DNA from: Cymbidium sinense
Taxonomy: Eukaryota; Streptophyta; Magnoliopsida; Asparagales; Orchidaceae
Assembly (NCBI GenBank): GCA_021442155.1
Contig: CM038221.1
Span: 25,729,906-25,793,905, forward strand
Reading direction: 5' to 3'
DNA length: 64,000 bases
Of this stretch, positions 59,601 through 64,000 are shown piece after piece. A program made the position numbers and the translations under genes. Each line of letters begins with the position of its first letter. Positions within the stretch are counted from its first letter, which is position 1. Below the pieces are notes generated by a model. It did not search any database. It saw only the letters and a list, made by a program, of their open reading frames with translations, and had not been told where the DNA came from.

Positions 59601-62600
59601 CCATTTAGAACCATGGATTTAACCTCAGCCGTCCGATCCTTGAGTGAATGGATGAGGAGAAAGCGTAGCACCACCGCAGACGCGACGCTACGATGTGACA
59701 ACTTAAATAGTGAATCCCATTATGCCATGTGGAAAGTGCGCCATATCAGCCTCCACTTGGCGTACTATATGGTATTTAAATCACTTAATTAATCAATGAA
59801 ACTTCAAAAATTCATATTTAAGTGTAGAAAAATTAGACAAATGTGAAATAAATTGCATATGAAAGGAAATTAAACCTAGAATATTATAAAAATAATTTCA
59901 ATGGATTTGAAATAGTGTTATTTTTTGGATTTGGGTTTTATTAGGAATTTAATCTTGCTAATTAATCTCTAATTACCCCCACTATTTAATCCCAAACTAC
60001 TTGTGTATGATTAGTGGGATGACTTCTACCTCGCCAAATTTTCTTGGGATTTATTGATGGTTTAATTAGACAAATTTCTAGATTAATTTCTAATTACCCT
60101 CTTAATATAATTAAGTTTAATTAAGTGTGTAATTAGTGGTTTAACTAATTAATTATGTTAATTAAGGTTTGTTTAAGTAAATAGGAGATTTTGGGATATT
60201 TTTCTTAAGCTATTCCTTAAACCCCCTCTTTCTTCCTTAATTTAAACTTAATCAAAGATTAATTTAATAATTATCTACCTAATCAATTTGACAAAATTTT
60301 AAAACCTTCAAAACTTAACTAATCCATCTTAGGTAGATGCTTAGGTGTTCAATAACCTAAGTACATTAAGGAAATCAAAATCCAACTCTCATGTGTGAGA
60401 GGGGTTATGAAATTACATAACTTAAACCCCTTAGCTTAATTAATCATTAATCATGAGCCAAATGCATTAAGCCCTTCTCTTCTTAGGTGCATTGTTGATT
60501 TAAATTCCTTGTGTGGTTTTATGACATATCATTGGCTCATAATTATTTGGTTAAATATGCTAAGGTGGTATAGGTAAGGGTAATTAACACACTTGATTCA
60601 TACCTTAACCAAATCAAAATATAAAAATCATCTAATCATTTAAAGATTAAACTAAAATGCCATACACATGGGGAAGATAGGTTAGGACCAACAAACATTC
60701 TTTCACATTTCCTAAATCAAACATAAAATAAATTCAAAACAAAAATCACATTAAGAAAATTTTGATTAATTTTAAACTTTCTTATTTCATAGGATTATAT
60801 TTAGAAATTAATTAGGGTGAATGAATTTACATTGCTTCATTACTTTATTTCTTTCATAGCATGCTAAATGTGTATGTTATATGAAATTCATGCATTCATA
60901 TCTTTTAAAAATCTAAATCGAAATGAAATATTTTCTTTATGTCAAAATGCATGTTTTGGCTAAAATAAAAATATGAATGACTATTATCACTATTAAATCT
61001 AAAACTATTTTAAAAATCTATAAATCAAATACATAAAACTAAAAATGTGCTACTTATAATTATTTAAGCTTGCCTTTAGATATAAATATGAAGATGTGCA
61101 TATTGTAGCTTTTCTTCTCCTTTTTTTTAGCATAGTTTTGAATAGGATTTGGTATAGTGTATAGTTCATTTGAAAAGAACACAACACTTGCCTAACCCTA
61201 TTCCTATTCATTCCTATGCTATTTCCTAAGAAGGACATCCACACTTATGCATATAAATTGCATAAACAAAATAAACAAACAAATACAAACTTTTTGCATA
61301 TTTCTTTTTCCATCCATTTCTTTTATACATGTGTTTGTATTTAAGAAAAGTGGTATATTTGTCTGGACACCCCGGGGTTGCGAGGCTTTAAGTAGCTCTA
61401 AGTAGGTCTTGTACCTTACACCTATGGTGCTAACAATGGTGTCGTGCTCACTTATGTCTTTCATACATATACATGTGCATGTGAATAATGGATAAAAGAA
61501 ACCCGTCTTTTCTACTTAATGAAAATCATGTATCATAAAACATTCAAATTTTCTTAAGTAACACATTCATCAAAAAGTGTGCTAAACATTTCCATTTGTA
61601 TGTATAGATATGCTTAGGATTAATTTATATGCATGTTATACTTGTTGGGAAAAAATGAAGTGATGTGTATTTTGTGATATTAGTTCACTTTACTTAATCT
61701 TAAAATGCCTTTCTTTTGAATAGGTTTATTTAGGGAAATTCTAAACTTAGAATTAATTAAACACATAATAAAACATTCACCAAACAAAATCAAATATGAA
61801 TGTGCTTTAAAAATTACTTAGGGCAGGGAAGGAAAGAGAAGTTCTCTTCTCTTTTCCTCTCTTTATAACCTTTAGTAATTAAGTAGGTTCACTTAAACCA
61901 AAATAATTCACCAAATAAAAAACCACCCAAATCAACTAAACACTTAAATGAAACCACCCATCTAAGTTGAACATCTTCACACTTAGAAAATCTAAGAAAT
62001 CATAGCTAAACATATCACACAAACCTTTTAAAGCACACATATTAGGTTAAGTCACCACTTCAAGCTTTAGGTTAGGGCAGTGCATGGCTTGATATTTGCT
62101 TTTATTTTGTGATGTATTGTTTCTAGTCTGGATGTTAGGGTGTATGTGCGTAGAATGAATGGTAGGATGATTTAGTCTAATCATTATCTTCTATAGGGGA
62201 TTGTGCTTAAGGGTTGTTGTAATAAAAATATAAATACTTTTGCTGTGTAGGTTCTTATACCCCTAAGCATAATCCAATAGGCTAGGTGGACTTGGTTACC
62301 CATGTGTGGGGTGCTAAGTCCAATATACATGCTTGAGATTTGAAGGGTTTATTTGTCTAATCTCTATTTTGTTGGTGTTAGTTAGATTTACTTTCCCTTA
62401 TTTATGTAATTTTTGCAAATAAGATTTTAGAATGAATGTTATGGGGGATTAGGATGAGCATTGGTCATAAGATTACATCTTATGTATTATCATGTGAAAC
62501 CTTTGGAGCAACCACCTTCCAACCATCCAAAAGAAAGAACCAAAAGAAGAAAGAAGAAAGAAGAAAGGAGAAAGAAGAAAAGAAGAAATGAAGACCCCCA

Positions 62601-63838
62601 TAACATGAATTTCCTTACTTTATTTTAAATTAATTCATTTGTAATATGGGTTGTATAAGGGTAAAAATTTAATTTATTTTAGATTTTGTTGGTGCCCAAC
62701 CATAAATGGTATTTTATTCTTTTGCATTAGCTTTATAAAATGTTTGATATTTTGTTTAGCTTGTGCATTAAGATGGCATCCATTTCCTAATTTCTTCCTT
62801 GCTTGATGTCTGGCCTGGATGACCATTAGGTTCTTAGGAAAAAATAAATCTTCTACATTTTCTAGAGTTAAATCAAGATAAAAGAATTTGCTAGAGTTAA
62901 ATAAATAACAGCCTAGCTATCTTTCATAAAGCATATGACTTGCCTACATGAATTTAAAATCATAGGAGGAGTTAGTTGGTGGCCACCCCCAGGTGGTTGT
63001 AAGTCCAAACAGTCATGTAGTTTATCCTCTCTTATGGACGTAAACCAAGTACCCATTTTCACCTTGGATTTAGGTCGTGCTTTTGGCCCTCACCAAAGCT
63101 CCCCTAGATTTAGGTTCTAAGGTTGGTTCTCCCTTCTATGGGCCATAAACATAAATCCTCACCTCTTAGGTATTTCCATAACCTTGTATTATAGAATTAT
63201 AAGCCCTAAATTTCTAATAAAAATTCAACTCAAATAAATAATTCAATTTTAAAAATGTAAAGCCCAACCATAGGATAGTTTGGGATGTTTACTAGGCTTC
63301 CTAGTATCCTAAACATCTCATACACATCTTCATTTGGATTCGATAAGAACTCCTTTCTCTTGATTGATCCCACTCAATTTTAAAAATAAATTAATTGATT
63401 GATAGTCCTACCTATTGAAATCTTTGGAGACAATGATCATTTACCTTAATCGAGAGTATTCCTAAAGAATCCCATTTCTTAGGATGTAGTTAACTATGGG
63501 GGCTTGCCGCTGTAGGGAATTTAATGAACTTGATTTAAAATAAACCATATTTTACTTTTCATGTAAAGTAGGGGAAGAATCTCTAGTACATATGCAAACC
63601 CATTGTCCTTAGGAGTTCTTATTGAGGTAGTTAGGTCCATTGTAGGGTGGTGACTTCTATCTTTTGAGATAGTACACATTTTCTCAATGTCATACCCAAT
63701 CATCCTCAATAAGAACATCTGCAGATCTACATGGTGTCCAAAAATGCATACAAGAGTATATTTCTATCTTCATTTTATTTTGCATAGATTGAAGATGGAA
63801 GTATACATCTTAGAAAAACTTAAATATATTTCAACACA
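56684..63838 (+). repeat. 3' LTR of element B
   Basis: Starts TATTGACCTCATTTT (TG to TA) and ends TTCAACACA, followed by GTGGC. At 7.16 kb it has the same internal order as the 5' partner: two hairpin units (57,050-57,340), TTGACC-rich block (57,830-58,490), palindrome 58,946-58,963, hairpin 59,531-59,574, CpG patch 59,635-59,765, inverted repeat 60,435-60,580, GAA tract 62,529-62,590. Two deletions near 62,855 and 62,890 remove about 380 bases relative to 16,265-16,665 of the 5' LTR. Confidence 0.92.
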
Positions 63839-63843
63839 GTGGC
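63839..63843. other. Target-site duplication, right copy (element B in A)
   Basis: GTGGC, identical to 10,008-10,012. Confidence 0.9.
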
Positions 63844-64000
63844 TAACCTAGAGGAACCCAAACAACTACCCTTTTCAGACTAATCAAATAAGCCCAAGCC
63901 TCAAAGATATTTGAGAAGAAGCCTCGAATAGTTGTGTTAGTGGACAAGGGGAAATAGCTAGCTAGAGCATAGTTTGAGAGGCTTAGATTTCAACAACCTC
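63844..64000 (+). pseudogene. gag: gag of element A, continuation
   Basis: Continues the frame broken at 10,012: TAACCTAGAGGAACCC.. reads as NLEEPKQLPFSD after the duplicated GTGGC, matching the gag text after INKVA in B (21,880-21,945) and C (36,640-36,700). Further on, EKKPRIVVLVDKGK-like sequence (63,910-63,955) matches the stretch before the Pro-rich linker. It runs off the window end; stops are present (for example TAA near 63,880). Confidence 0.85.

Larger units (their letters stand above)
10013..63838 (+). mobile_element. Element B, Ogre-like Ty3/gypsy element inserted in A's gag
   Basis: Bounded by TG..CA termini and a perfect 5-bp target duplication. Without nested element C and one copy of its target duplication, B is about 27.5 kb. 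Order: 5' LTR 10013-17612, PBS, twin stem-loops, hairpin-array leader, decayed 5' coding region, gag, protease, RT (split by C at 25537-51877), RNase H pair, integrase, repeat-bearing spacer, 3' LTR 56684-63838. No frame is intact. By eye its two LTRs differ by roughly 10 % in the parts compared, plus indels of several hundred bases, so it is an old insertion. Confidence 0.92.

Overview
This window looks like intergenic DNA of a large-genome seed plant. It is AT-rich, has no intact long reading frame and no recognisable host gene, and is filled by one nest of giant LTR retrotransposons. Every coding trace belongs to a Ty3/gypsy element of the Tat lineage, Ogre-like type. The evidence is a primer-binding site complementary to the 3' end of plant tRNA-Arg (TGGCGACTCC..TGGGGA), the domain order gag - protease - RT - RNase H - second (archaeal-type) RNase H - integrase with a GPY/F end, LTRs of about 7-7.7 kb and unit lengths near 26-28 kb. 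The species cannot be read from the sequence.

Layout. Three related elements, all on the + strand, sit inside one another. Element A (oldest) starts left of the window: partial 5' LTR 1-5873, PBS, leader, decayed 5' coding region, then gag, cut at 10012. Element B (10013-63838) is inserted in A's gag and flanked by a perfect 5-bp target duplication GTGGC (10008-10012 and 63839-63843); A's gag resumes at 63844. B has LTRs 10013-17612 and 56684-63838. Its RT is cut at 25536 by element C (25537-51877), flanked by GTTAT/GCTAT, and B's RT resumes at 51883. C has LTRs 25537-31794 and 44136-51877. The order of events is therefore A, then B, then C.

Coding state. All three copies are dead: stops, frameshifts and small deletions occur in every domain. 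Some catalytic motifs remain readable (RT MDGSSGYNQ in B, YVDD in C, all four acidic residues of the second RNase H in B). Others are damaged (B protease Asp to Asn, B integrase second Asp to Asn, one Asp missing from B's YVDD). An in-frame UAG at the same gag codon is shared by B and C.

Unusual non-coding structure. The most striking feature is a leader between PBS and gag, in all three elements, built of about 14-24 tandem units of roughly 70-120 bp. Each unit is a long hairpin around a conserved loop core (CATACCTAAATTTG-like), and its two arms change together from unit to unit. Further paired arms with matching changes between elements occur in the 3' end of the LTR, just after the PBS, in the middle of the LTR and in tandem LTR units (2 per LTR in B, 5 in C). 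The LTR also carries a dense cluster of TTGACC/T (W-box-like) motifs and a GAA-rich tract. The spacer after integrase holds a second, short repeat family around GAGTCCCC. The upstream edge of the 3' LTR has a small hairpin where a polypurine tract is expected. All alignments and counts were made by eye.
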